DNA from: Burkholderiales bacterium
GTDB lineage: Bacteria; Pseudomonadota; Gammaproteobacteria; Burkholderiales; Burkholderiaceae_C
Length of the DNA: 7,244 bases
Direction: 5' to 3'
Assembly (NCBI GenBank): GCA_005789685.1
Contig: SXXD01000273.1
Span: 1 to 7,244, forward strand
Of the stretch, positions 1 to 7,244 are shown in pieces. Both the position numbers and the translations under genes were made by a program. Numbering within the stretch: position 1 is the stretch's first letter; each line of letters opens with the position of its first letter. The notes beneath the pieces were generated by a model. The model was not told the DNA's origin. It searched no databases and saw nothing but the letters and a program-made list of their open reading frames with translations.

Positions 1-1
1 C

Positions 2-3000
2 ACGGCCTGTTTGCAAGTCAGTCATGTGAACGTCATGCGCTTCGAATCCTGCTTGCGTAAAAGCATAGGCCATCTCAACATGAGAGTTGACACCCTGTTC
101 CCGCAAAATGGCAACGCGAGGTTTGGCCAAATTAAGCCAAGGTGCTGCCACATTGTCTTCCGGCTTAAAACTGAGCGAAACATGCAAGCCCGGAGTGTTC
201 AATTTGCCAACACCTGCATGCTCCATATCGGCACAAACAGCGTTATCGCGTTGCTGGCAAATTTTCCAACTGACGCTGTCCCACACTTGGTGCAAGTCTT
301 CTATCTTGGCAGTGAAAACTTCTTTGGCATCGCGCCAAATACTCAAAGCACCCACACCTTTGTCAATGGCTGAGTGGGCAGGCCGAGTTTTGCCGACAAC
401 ATGACTGTGCTTTGAGAGACTGTGCTCCCGCAATACCTGCATCACCTCTGTACGGTCTTGAGTTGCAATTTGAATGACCACACCCAACTCTTCATTGAAC
501 AAGGCTTTGAGCGTCAACTCTTCTCTTCGCGCACTGACTTGTTGCGCCCAATTTTTGGCATCGCCATATTCAGCGCGACTGTCAGAAATTCCATCGCCTT
601 CTGTAACCAACATGTCCAGATTGAGGGCGACGCCTACTTGACCTGCAAAACACATTTCTGCCACGGTGCTTAGCAAGCCCCCATCGCTGCGATCGTGGTA
701 GGCCAAAATTTTGCCTTGTGATCGGAGCAAGTTAATGACCTTGACCAAATTCACCAAGTTTTCAGGTGCGTCCAGATCGGGCACCCGATCGCTTGATTGG
801 TTCAGAACTTGACCCAAAATACTACCACCCATGCGGCTTTGTCCTTGGCCGAGGTCAATCAAAATCAAGGAGGTGTCTGTGATGCTGGCATTTAATTGCG
901 GCGTCAAGGTACCGCGCACATCTTGCAAGCTGGCAAAAGCACTCACGATCAAACTCACTGGCGAAGTGACTTTGTGCGACACACCCGCTTTTGACCATTG
1001 TGTTTTCATCGACAAACTGTCTTTGCCCACTGGAATGGAAATACCCAAGGCAGGACACAATTCGAGGCCTACGGCTTTCACGGTTTCATAAAGTGCCGCA
1101 TCTTCTCCCGGCTCGCCACATGCAGCCATCCAGTTGGCACTGAGTTTGACGCGATCAAGTTCAATGGGGGCTGCCAGCAAATTGGTGATAGCCTCAGCCA
1201 CCGCCATGCGACCCGATGCCGCCGAATTAACGCTGGCCAAAGGCGTGCGTTCGCCCATGCTCATGGCCTCACCTTTGAAGCCTTGATAGTCAGCCAAGGT
1301 CACAGCGCAATCGGCCACGGGCACTTGCCAAGGCCCCACCATTTGATCTCGGTGGGTTAAACCGCCCACAGTGCGATCGCCAATGGTGATGAGAAAGCGT
1401 TTGGAAGCAACCGTTGGATGACTGAGCACATTCAAGACAGCCTCTTGCAAACTCACGCCGGTGAGATTCAAAGCCGTGGTGTTGCGCTGTACTGAAATGA
1501 CATCGCGGTGCATTTTCGGAGGTTTGCCCAGCAACACATTGATCGGCATGTTCACGGGATGTTTCAAGACTTCATCAGCAGCGAGGTCATCTGTCAAAAC
1601 CAATTGACGCTCATCAGTGGCAACACCAACAACCGCAAACGGGCAACGCTCTCTCAGGCAAAAGGACTTGAACAAATCAAGTGATGCAGGCGCAATGGCC
1701 AAGACATAACGCTCTTGACTTTCATTGGACCAGATCTCTTTGGGTGAAAGGCCAGACGCCTCTAAGGGTACAGCACGCAAATCAAAACGTGCGCCTCGAC
1801 CTGCATCGTTTGTCAATTCTGGAAACGCATTGGACAAACCGCCCGCGCCCACATCGTGAATGGCCAAAATAGGATTGTCATGGCCCATGACCCAACAATG
1901 GTTAATGACTTCCTGCGCCCGTCTTTCAATTTCAGGATTGCCGCGTTGCACGGAGTCAAAGTCTAAGTTGGCAGCATTGGCGCCAGAGGCCATTGAACTG
2001 GCCGCACTGCCGCCCATGCCGATGAGCATGCCAGGACCCCCCAATTGAACCAAAAGCGTGCCAGCAGGGAATTGGATTTTTTGCGTTTGAACAGCGTCAA
2101 TGACCCCTAAGCCACCCGCAATCATGATGGGTTTGTGGTAGCCACGAAGCACGCCGTCGACCACTTGCTCGTATTCGCGAAAATAGCCCAACAAATTGGG
2201 GCGACCAAATTCATTGTTGAACGCTGCGCCGCCCAATGGACCTTCAGTCATGATTTGCAGGGCGCTGGCAATGTGATCTGGTTTTCCGTTGGGGCTGTCC
2301 CACAATTTAGAGACAGTGAAGCCCGTTAAACCCGCCTTGGGCTTGGAGCCACGACCCGTTGCGCCTTCATCCCGAATTTCGCCGCCAGCGCCGGTGGAGG
2401 CGCCCGGGAAGGGTGAAATAGCCGTTGGGTGGTTGTGAGTTTCTACCTTCATCAGCACATGGTGAAGCGCTTTTTCTTTTTGATAGACGCCGCCCTGTTT
2501 GGCCACAAAACGCTCGACTTCATGACCTGCCATGACAGATGCGTTGTCGGCATAAGCCACAACCGTGTGCTGTGGATTTTGTTGATGGGTGTGGCGAATC
2601 ATGCCAAACAAACTGTGTACTTGGTCTTGTCCATCAACGGTGAACTGCGCATTGAAAATTTTGTGTCGGCAATGCTCGCTGTTGGCTTGCGCAAACATCA
2701 TCAGCTCTACATCGCTGGGGTTTCTGCCCAATTGTTGGAATGAAGTGAGAAGGTAATCAATTTCGTCTTCTGCCAATGCCAGGCCAAATTCTTGGTTGGC
2801 TTTGACCAAGGCTTCGCGGCCGCCAACAAGAACATCAACATGGACAAGAGCTTGCGCCTGCAACTCGGTAAAAAGAGCGAGCGCGTCTTCCCGTTTTGCA
2901 AGAATGGATTCTGTCATCCTGTCGTGCAACAAGTCTGACAATTTCAAAAGCGTATTGGCCGAAGTTGCTTTGGCCGCTGAGGCGTTTTTAAAATGCAAAG

Positions 3001-3355
3001 AATACACAAGCAAGCGTTCAATTCGGCGAACCATCAAGCCACAATTGTGCGCAATGTCAGTGGCTTTTGATGCCCAAGGCGACACAGTGCCAAGCCTTGG
3101 CGATACATAAATTTGAATGGCTGCAGAAGGATTTGGTGAAGGCGCTGAGTTAAGAGGCTCTCCATAGGTGAGAAGCTCAGACAAAACCGACTTTTTCTGA
3201 GCGTCCAAGGGTGAAGCACTGGCGACCAAATGCAAATACTGGCCTGTCAGCGTCCTGATTTCAGGGCAATGAGCCTGCAACCGGGGTAACAATTGCTGGA
3301 TGCGAAAATCGCTGAGGGCGTTGCCGCCTTCTAAGATGAGAGAATGCAGGGTCAC
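2..3355 (-). CDS. purL: Phosphoribosylformylglycinamidine synthase, large one-piece type (3' end outside window)
   Basis: This cytoplasmic enzyme of purine synthesis converts FGAR, glutamine and ATP to FGAM. The window shows 1118 codons of a family usually about 1300 residues long. The N-terminal PurS-like part covers about residues 1-150. HCRH lies at 228-231, the ETHNHP motif of the first synthetase half at 305-310, HDVGAGG at 500-506 and NESQER at 544-549. In the second half GKDSLSM lies at 777-783 and HDRSDGG at 887-893. The glutaminase domain begins near 1079 ([14 protein letters not shown]) and is cut after about 40 residues, so its catalytic Cys and His cannot be checked. Every codon was read and the frame has no stop. 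The start is GTG at 3355: it gives [17 protein letters not shown], matching the family N-terminus, has AAGG 7 nt upstream, and the frame closes with a stop at 3389-3391. The gene is divergent from map. Identification is very secure. Confidence 0.97.
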   Translation of the reverse strand, partial: MTLHSLILEGGNALSDFRIQQLLPRLQAHCPEIRTLTGQYLHLVASASPLDAQKKSVLSELLTYGEPLNSAPSPNPSAAIQIYVSPRLGTVSPWASKATDIAHNCGLMVRRIERLLVYSLHFKNASAAKATSANTLLKLSDLLHDRMTESILAKREDALALFTELQAQALVHVDVLVGGREALVKANQEFGLALAEDEIDYLLTSFQQLGRNPSDVELMMFAQANSEHCRHKIFNAQFTVDGQDQVHSLFGMIRHTHQQNPQHTVVAYADNASVMAGHEVERFVAKQGGVYQKEKALHHVLMKVETHNHPTAISPFPGASTGAGGEIRDEGATGRGSKPKAGLTGFTVSKLWDSPNGKPDHIASALQIMTEGPLGGAAFNNEFGRPNLLGYFREYEQVVDGVLRGYHKPIMIAGGLGVIDAVQTQKIQFPAGTLLVQLGGPGMLIGMGGSAASSMASGANAANLDFDSVQRGNPEIERRAQEVINHCWVMGHDNPILAIHDVGAGGLSNAFPELTNDAGRGARFDLRAVPLEASGLSPKEIWSNESQERYVLAIAPASLDLFKSFCLRERCPFAVVGVATDERQLVLTDDLAADEVLKHPVNMPINVLLGKPPKMHRDVISVQRNTTALNLTGVSLQEAVLNVLSHPTVASKRFLITIGDRTVGGLTHRDQMVGPWQVPVADCAVTLADYQGFKGEAMSMGERTPLASVNSAASGRMAVAEAITNLLAAPIELDRVKLSANWMAACGEPGEDAALYETVKAVGLELCPALGISIPVGKDSLSMKTQWSKAGVSHKVTSPVSLIVSAFASLQDVRGTLTPQLNASITDTSLILIDLGQGQSRMGGSILGQVLNQSSDRVPDLDAPENLVNLVKVINLLRSQGKILAYHDRSDGGLLSTVAEMCFAGQVGVALNLDMLVTEGDGISDSRAEYGDAKNWAQQVSARREELTLKALFNEELGVVIQIATQDRTEVMQVLREHSLSKHSHVVGKTRPAHSAIDKGVGALSIWRDAKEVFTAKIEDLHQVWDSVSWKICQQRDNAVCADMEHAGVGKLNTPGLHVSLSFKPEDNVAAPWLNLAKPRVAILREQGVNSHVEMAYAFTQAGFEAHDVHMTDLQTGR

Positions 3356-3362
3356 AGTGTGG

Positions 3363-3367
3363 CCTTG
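3363..3367 (-). promoter_or_regulatory. Ribosome binding site of purL supporting the GTG start
   Basis: On the minus strand CAAGG lies 7 nt before the GTG at 3355-3353. It is a short Shine-Dalgarno match, but its spacing is right and no competing in-frame ATG lies between the upstream stop and this GTG. It supports the GTG start rather than an internal methionine. Confidence 0.5.
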
Positions 3368-3424
3368 AGGGCAAGAGGAAACAGTGTCTCAAATACCGCT
3401 GACTGGGGCATTGAACGAAGCATT

Positions 3425-3430
3425 ATTTTA
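3425..3430 (-). promoter_or_regulatory. Candidate -10 element for purL
   Basis: TAAAAT on the minus strand matches the sigma-70 -10 consensus at five of six positions. It would place the transcription start near 3418 and give a leader of about 60 nt. No convincing -35 hexamer is found at 16-18 bp: the nearest, TTGCAG, is 20 bp upstream, which is too far. The call rests on position and one hexamer only. Confidence 0.25.
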
Positions 3431-3450
3431 ACCGCTGGCGGTGCTCATTT

Positions 3451-3479
3451 CTGCAAAATTGGACTGAGGATGGGATAAT
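3451..3479 (+). promoter_or_regulatory. Extended -10 promoter for map-glnD, predicted leaderless
   Basis: TGGGATAAT at 3471-3479 is an extended -10 element: TG, one base, then GATAAT, which matches five of six consensus bases. A poor -35 (CTGCAA, 3451-3456) lies 17 bp upstream, and an extended -10 often makes up for this. Transcription would start about 7 bp after the hexamer, near 3486, while the map ATG begins at 3487. The mRNA would therefore start at or within a base or two of the start codon. No Shine-Dalgarno sequence sits at normal spacing: GAGGA at 3466-3470 is 16 nt from the ATG and would lie upstream of the predicted start. Confidence 0.5.
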
Positions 3480-3486
3480 CTGGCCC

Positions 3487-4290
3487 ATGACAATCACCCT
3501 TAAAGACACTGATGGCGCCACCGGCATGCGCGTAGCCGGCCGCCTAGCATCTGAAGTACTCGACTATTTAACGCCCTTTGTAAAACCAGGCGTTACAACC
3601 AACGAATTGGACAAGCTGGCCCACGATTACATGGTTCAAGTTCAAGGCACCATACCAGCCCCCCTCAATTACCAACCGCCTGGCTACTCGCCTTACCCCA
3701 AGTCCATTTGCACCTCCATCAACCATCAAGTTTGCCATGGCATTCCCAATGATAAGGTGCTCAAAAAAGGCGATATCGTCAACATCGACATCACCGTCAT
3801 CAAAGACGGTTGGCACGGTGATACCAGTCGCATGTTCATTGTGGGAGATGCCTCCATTGCAGCCAAACGTCTATGCGCCGTTACTTACGAGGCCATGTGG
3901 CATGGCATTGAACAGGTCAAGCCAGGTGCTCACCTAGGCGACATAGGATGGGCCATTCAAAAGTTCGCCGAGAACTTAGGCTTTTCCATTGTTCGAGAAT
4001 TTTGCGGTCATGGCATTGGTCGCGTCTTTCACGAAGAGCCGCAAGTTTTGCATTATGGAAAACCTGGTACCTTGGATGAACTCAAAGTCGGTATGACTTT
4101 CACCATCGAGCCCATGATCAATGCAGGCAAGCGAGACATCAAAGAAATGGGCGATGGTTGGACCATCGTCACCAAAGACAGAAGCTTGTCCGCTCAATGG
4201 GAACATACCATTTTGGTCACCGAGACCGGCTATGAAGTGCTCACACTTTCAGCTGGAAGCCCGTCTGTTCCTGATTTTGTCAAAGTTTAA
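3487..4290 (+). CDS. map: Type I methionine aminopeptidase
   Basis: This cytoplasmic dimetal hydrolase removes the initiator methionine from new proteins when the second residue is small. The protein has 267 residues (the E. coli enzyme has about 264) and shows the whole pita-bread fold without an N-terminal zinc-finger extension. All five metal ligands are visible: D101 (NIDIT), D112 (HGDTS), H175 (GHGIG), E208 (FTIEPM) and E239 (WEHT). The substrate-binding H84 (CHGIP) is also present. Compared with E. coli as I recall it, there are about five extra residues near 63-69 (PPGYSPYP loop) beside the methionine pocket, and the position of E. coli Cys59 is Pro59. The ATG at 3487 gives the usual family N-terminus (TITLKDTDGATGMRVAGRLA). 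The gene stops 2 bp before glnD, so the two are almost certainly one transcription unit. Confidence 0.97.
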   Translation: MTITLKDTDGATGMRVAGRLASEVLDYLTPFVKPGVTTNELDKLAHDYMVQVQGTIPAPLNYQPPGYSPYPKSICTSINHQVCHGIPNDKVLKKGDIVNIDITVIKDGWHGDTSRMFIVGDASIAAKRLCAVTYEAMWHGIEQVKPGAHLGDIGWAIQKFAENLGFSIVREFCGHGIGRVFHEEPQVLHYGKPGTLDELKVGMTFTIEPMINAGKRDIKEMGDGWTIVTKDRSLSAQWEHTILVTETGYEVLTLSAGSPSVPDFVKV

Positions 4291-4292
4291 AC

Positions 4293-6926
4293 ATGGCCGA
4301 CTTGTCTGAAGTGAGGGATAAGTACAGGCAAGAAAAGCAGACCCTGTGGTCGCACATCGACAAAAGCACTGCCAATGGTCGGGGACTTAAGCCAACATTG
4401 GGACGTCTGGCCAAACTCGCAGACAAACTGCTTGTTCAACTTTGGCGCAATGCTGGTTTTGAGCAAGGCGAGGCTTTGATTGCCGTAGGGGGCTATGGCC
4501 GCGGAGAGTTATTCCCATCTTCAGACGTCGACGTCTTGGTATTGCTGCCCGACAATGTCATTGCAGAAGAGTCTCCAGTCCTGAAAGCCAAGCTGGAAGC
4601 CTTCATTGGCAGTTGTTGGGACAGCGGTCTAGAAATCGGCTCCAGTGTTCGCACTCTGAAAGATTGCATCGACGAGTCCGAAAAAGACATCACGGTTAAA
4701 ACATCGCTGCTTGAAAGTCGACTGCTTGCTGGCAGCGTTAGCTTGTACCAGCAGTTTCAGCAAAGCTACCAAGAGGCCATGGACCCGCACGCATTCTTTG
4801 TGGCCAAAACGCTAGAGCTCAACCAGCGGCATAACAAGTTTGAAAACACGCCCTACTCTCTAGAGCCCAATTGCAAAGAGTCACCCGGCGGCCTCAGAGA
4901 CCTTCAAATTATTTTATGGGTCGCAAGAGCTGCAGGCTTGGGACACACATGGGACGATTTGGCAGCAAAAGGCTTGGCCACGGCCTTAGAAGTCAAGCAA
5001 ATTAAACGCAATGAAGCTGTGCTCAGCCTCATTCGTGCAAGGCTTCATTTGTTGGCCAAACGGCGAGAAGATCGCTTGGTCTTTGATTTGCAACACGCTC
5101 TTGCAGATGCCTTTGGCTACAAGGCGCAAAGCACACCCGATGGCAAGCACAAGCAAAGAGCCAGTGAAGTCTTGATGCGCCAGTATTACTGGGCGGCCAA
5201 AGCAGTCACTCAATTGAATCAAATACTGCTTTTGAACATTGAAGCGCATTTGCAAGCTCAGCGCGGCGATCTTCGAATTGAAGTGCGCAAACTCAACAAT
5301 CATTTTTTAGAGATCAATGGCCTGTTAGAAGTAGCGCAAGACGATCTCTATCAAAAACACCCCCATGCCATCTTAGAGACATTTTTGCTTTATCAGCAGA
5401 CGCGGGGCGTCAAAGGGCTGTCGGCTAAAACACTTCGCGCGCTTTACAACGTGCGTGGCGTGATGGATGCCAACTTCAGGCGAGACCCTGTCAATCGGGC
5501 CACCTTCTTAAAAATACTTCAGGAAGGCGAAGGCATTACACATGCCCTGCGCTTGATGAATCAGACCTCAGTTCTGGGTCGCTACCTGTGGGTGTTCAGA
5601 AACATTGTGGGTCAAATGCAGCACGACCTGTTTCACGTTTACACGGTCGACCAACACATCCTCATGGTCCTTAGAAACGTGCGGCGCTTCTTTATTGCCG
5701 ATCACGCACACGAATACCCTTTTTGCTCTCAACTGGCCGCCGGTTGGGATAAACCTTTTATTCTTTACACCGCTGCTCTGTTTCATGACATTGCCAAGGG
5801 CCGTGGCGGAGATCATTCCAAACTTGGCGTGCTCGAAGTCAAAAGCTTTTGCCGTCAACACAGCATAGCTTCAGAGGACTCCAAGCTCATCGCATTTTTG
5901 GTGGGCGAGCACCTGACCATGAGTCATGTGGCCCAAAAAGAAGATCTCAGTGACCCTGACGTCATTGCTGCATTTGCCAAGCGTATTGGCAACGAACGTC
6001 GACTGACGGCTTTGTACCTTTTAACGGTCGCAGATATTCGTGGCACAAGTCCCAAAGTATGGAATGCCTGGAAGGGAAAACTTCTAGAAGACCTTTACAA
6101 GTACACCTTGCGCATGCTGGGCGGCAGAGCCCCTGATGCCAACGCCGAAATTGAATCACGCAAACGCGAAGCGCTGGTGGAGTTGGCCAGACACTCAGAG
6201 CCGCACGATGGCCAAAAAGCCTTATGGGACACCTTGGATGTGGGCTATTTCATGCGGCACGACGCCAGTGAAATTGCATGGCACGCAAAGCAACTTTCAA
6301 GGTATGTCGCCAGAACTGAAGCGACGCCTGTTTCGGCGCTGAACGGGAAATGCCTTGTCCGAGCAAGAATTTCACCCTTGGGCGAAGGCCTGCAAGTATT
6401 GGTCTACACAGAAGATCAAACAGATTTGTTCGCCCGCATATGTGGCTACTTCGATCAAGCTGGCTTCAGCATTTTAGATGCCAAAATTCACACGGCTAAA
6501 AATGGTTATGCGCTAGATACTTTCCAAGTGGTGACCTCGCTGCTTCCTGAGCATTACAGAGAACTCATGACCATGGTTGAATCTGGCCTGAGCCTCACCA
6601 TCAATCAAAAAGGTACCCTACCCCCGCCAACCAAGGGACGCGTTTCAAGGCGTGTTAAAAACTTCCCCATTGCGCCTCGCATTACTTTGCATCCAGATGA
6701 AAAAGCCCAAAGTTGGCTTTTGGCCATTTCGGCCAGCGACAAAATAGGACTGCTCTACAGTGTGGCCTCTGTCCTTGCCAAACACAACATCAGCCTGAAG
6801 TTGGCCAAAATCAGCACGCTGGGCGAGCGCGTAGAAGACACCTTCCTGATTGAAGGCTCTGCGCTTCAACACAACCGAGAACAGATTGAAATAGAAACTG
6901 AATTGCTTCAGGTTTTGCAGGCTTAG
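4293..6926 (+). CDS. glnD: Bifunctional [protein-PII] uridylyltransferase / uridylyl-removing enzyme
   Basis: GlnD is the glutamine sensor of the nitrogen regulation cascade. It uridylylates PII proteins (GlnB/GlnK) when glutamine is low and removes UMP when glutamine is high, which then controls NtrB/NtrC and, where present, GlnE. The length, 877 residues, is normal for the family. Domains in order: the nucleotidyltransferase with GGYGRGELFP (66-75) and catalytic D78 and D80; the GlnD-specific ESPGGLRDLQ segment (196-205); the HD hydrolase domain with H448, D453 and H455 and the H498-D499 pair in LFHDIAKGRGGDHS; and two C-terminal ACT domains at about 702-775 and 809-877 that bind glutamine. 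Both activities therefore look intact. The ATG follows the map stop by 2 bp and no Shine-Dalgarno sequence is visible before it, so translation probably depends on ribosomes finishing map. No frameshift or truncation is seen. Confidence 0.97.
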   Translation: MADLSEVRDKYRQEKQTLWSHIDKSTANGRGLKPTLGRLAKLADKLLVQLWRNAGFEQGEALIAVGGYGRGELFPSSDVDVLVLLPDNVIAEESPVLKAKLEAFIGSCWDSGLEIGSSVRTLKDCIDESEKDITVKTSLLESRLLAGSVSLYQQFQQSYQEAMDPHAFFVAKTLELNQRHNKFENTPYSLEPNCKESPGGLRDLQIILWVARAAGLGHTWDDLAAKGLATALEVKQIKRNEAVLSLIRARLHLLAKRREDRLVFDLQHALADAFGYKAQSTPDGKHKQRASEVLMRQYYWAAKAVTQLNQILLLNIEAHLQAQRGDLRIEVRKLNNHFLEINGLLEVAQDDLYQKHPHAILETFLLYQQTRGVKGLSAKTLRALYNVRGVMDANFRRDPVNRATFLKILQEGEGITHALRLMNQTSVLGRYLWVFRNIVGQMQHDLFHVYTVDQHILMVLRNVRRFFIADHAHEYPFCSQLAAGWDKPFILYTAALFHDIAKGRGGDHSKLGVLEVKSFCRQHSIASEDSKLIAFLVGEHLTMSHVAQKEDLSDPDVIAAFAKRIGNERRLTALYLLTVADIRGTSPKVWNAWKGKLLEDLYKYTLRMLGGRAPDANAEIESRKREALVELARHSEPHDGQKALWDTLDVGYFMRHDASEIAWHAKQLSRYVARTEATPVSALNGKCLVRARISPLGEGLQVLVYTEDQTDLFARICGYFDQAGFSILDAKIHTAKNGYALDTFQVVTSLLPEHYRELMTMVESGLSLTINQKGTLPPPTKGRVSRRVKNFPIAPRITLHPDEKAQSWLLAISASDKIGLLYSVASVLAKHNISLKLAKISTLGERVEDTFLIEGSALQHNREQIEIETELLQVLQA

Positions 6927-6948
6927 CCAAGAACTCAAGGCTGAGGCC
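6920..6948 (+). terminator. Weak hairpin at the end of glnD, possible terminator
   Basis: GGCTTAGCC (6920-6928) can pair with GGCTGAGGCC (6939-6948), giving about nine base pairs including one G-T pair, one bulged G and a 10-nt loop. The hairpin overlaps the glnD stop codon. Only AATTT follows directly; a run of seven T lies about 20 nt further on, inside the end of the convergent gene. It is therefore not a classic intrinsic terminator, though its place between convergent genes fits a transcription-ending role. Confidence 0.3.
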
Positions 6949-6962
6949 AATTTGTCAGTGAC

Positions 6963-7244
6963 TTAACTTTTTTTACGAGGTGGCAAACCGGTGTGCTGCG
7001 TGAGCATCGTGCCTTTTTTGGGCGAGGCTGAAGCACTGGGGGTGCTGTTTTTGCGCCGCGCACTTTGATAATCATCTGACAGAGGCTGCCAAGTGGGAAT
7101 CAAGTGATGTTTGCCATTGCCAATGAGGTCTGCTCTGCCCATGGCCTTGAGGGCATCACGCAAAAGGGGCCAATGCTTGGCATCGTGATAGCGCAAAAAG
7201 GCTTTGTGCAACCTGCGGCGCTTTTCACCTTTGACCACATCAAC
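6963..7244 (-). CDS. ygiQ: YgiQ-family radical SAM protein, C-terminal fragment (5' part outside window)
   Basis: Only the last 93 codons are visible, entering from the right edge and ending with TAA at 6965-6963. The segment [14 protein letters not shown], followed by NHWPLL-like [15 protein letters not shown] and then [11 protein letters not shown], is characteristic of the C-terminal region (DUF3362 type) of the YgiQ family, whose full proteins are roughly 700 residues long. The radical SAM core with its CxxxCxxC cluster motif lies outside the window. The tail ends in a basic, low-complexity stretch rich in Ser, Lys and Pro (ending TGLPPRKKS) that is probably disordered. The GTG at 7238 is internal, not a start, because the frame continues to the window edge. 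The substrate of the family is not established to my knowledge. The gene converges on glnD with a 36-bp gap. Confidence 0.82.
   Translation of the reverse strand, partial: VDVVKGEKRRRLHKAFLRYHDAKHWPLLRDALKAMGRADLIGNGKHHLIPTWQPLSDDYQSARRKNSTPSASASPKKGTMLTQHTGLPPRKKS

Noticed and set aside
11..3110. Many plus-strand open frames of 60-120 codons opposite purL, for example 998-1360 and 11-373.
   Set aside because: They lie wholly antisense to an intact, motif-rich purL frame, show no recognisable domains and have no sensible operon layout. They are shadows of the purL codon pattern.
2796..3110. Serine/threonine/arginine-rich plus-strand frame that looks superficially like a small basic protein.
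   Set aside because: Its composition comes from reading the purL N-terminal region in the wrong strand and frame. purL itself is uninterrupted here.
4523..4536. A 14-bp perfect palindrome, AGACGTCGACGTCT, inside glnD.
   Set aside because: It arises from the GAC-GTC-GAC-GTC codons of the catalytic D78-V-D80-V motif, so the protein sequence and codon choice explain it without a DNA-binding role.
5568..5861. Minus-strand open frame of 97 codons inside glnD, and similar frames at 4986-5303 and 6645-6950.
   Set aside because: All are antisense to conserved GlnD domains (HD, linker and ACT regions) and have no recognisable features of their own.
122..6815. Repeated TTGGCCAAA-like words throughout the window on both strands.
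   Set aside because: Most fall in frame as Leu-Ala-Lys type codons (TTG GCC AAA) or their complement in purL. The pattern looks like codon preference, not an uptake sequence or dispersed repeat, though a whole-genome word count would settle it.
1..7244. Search for mobile elements, CRISPR repeats, tRNA or other RNA genes, riboswitches and defence or toxin modules.
   Set aside because: Nearly all bases lie in four recognised housekeeping genes. The only gaps are 131, 2 and 36 bp, and none shows terminal repeats, clover-leaf structure or spacer-repeat periodicity.

Overview
This is a compact block of bacterial housekeeping genes with almost no non-coding DNA. The gene set and protein details fit a betaproteobacterium of the order Burkholderiales, probably Comamonadaceae-like. 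The pointers are a one-piece (large-type) PurL, a methionine aminopeptidase with a PPGYSPYP-containing loop, the tight map-glnD pair, and frequent TTG-GCC-AAA codon runs. By eye the G+C content is moderate, which would suit a small-genome freshwater lineage. The taxonomic placement is inference.

Layout: bases 2-3355, minus strand, hold purL, open at the left edge so that its C-terminal glutaminase domain is almost entirely outside the window. I read this frame through every codon and found no stop or frameshift. Bases 3356-3486 are a 131-bp divergent promoter region. Bases 3487-4290, plus strand, are map (type I methionine aminopeptidase), followed after 2 bp by glnD (4293-6926), the PII uridylyltransferase/uridylyl-removing enzyme. 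A 36-bp gap with a weak hairpin separates glnD from the convergent 3' end of a YgiQ-type radical SAM gene (6963-7244, minus strand, open at the right edge).

How they work together: PurL spends glutamine in purine synthesis, GlnD reports glutamine status to the PII proteins, and MetAP trims initiator methionine from new proteins. Only map and glnD look co-transcribed. Their promoter is notable: an extended -10 element lies so close to the map ATG that the transcript should be leaderless or nearly so, and glnD has no visible Shine-Dalgarno sequence, which suggests translational coupling.

I looked on both strands for mobile elements, CRISPR arrays, RNA genes, toxin-antitoxin or defence modules and unexplained repeats, and found none. 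I do not see a previously undescribed system here. The findings are modest regulatory and sequence-level observations.
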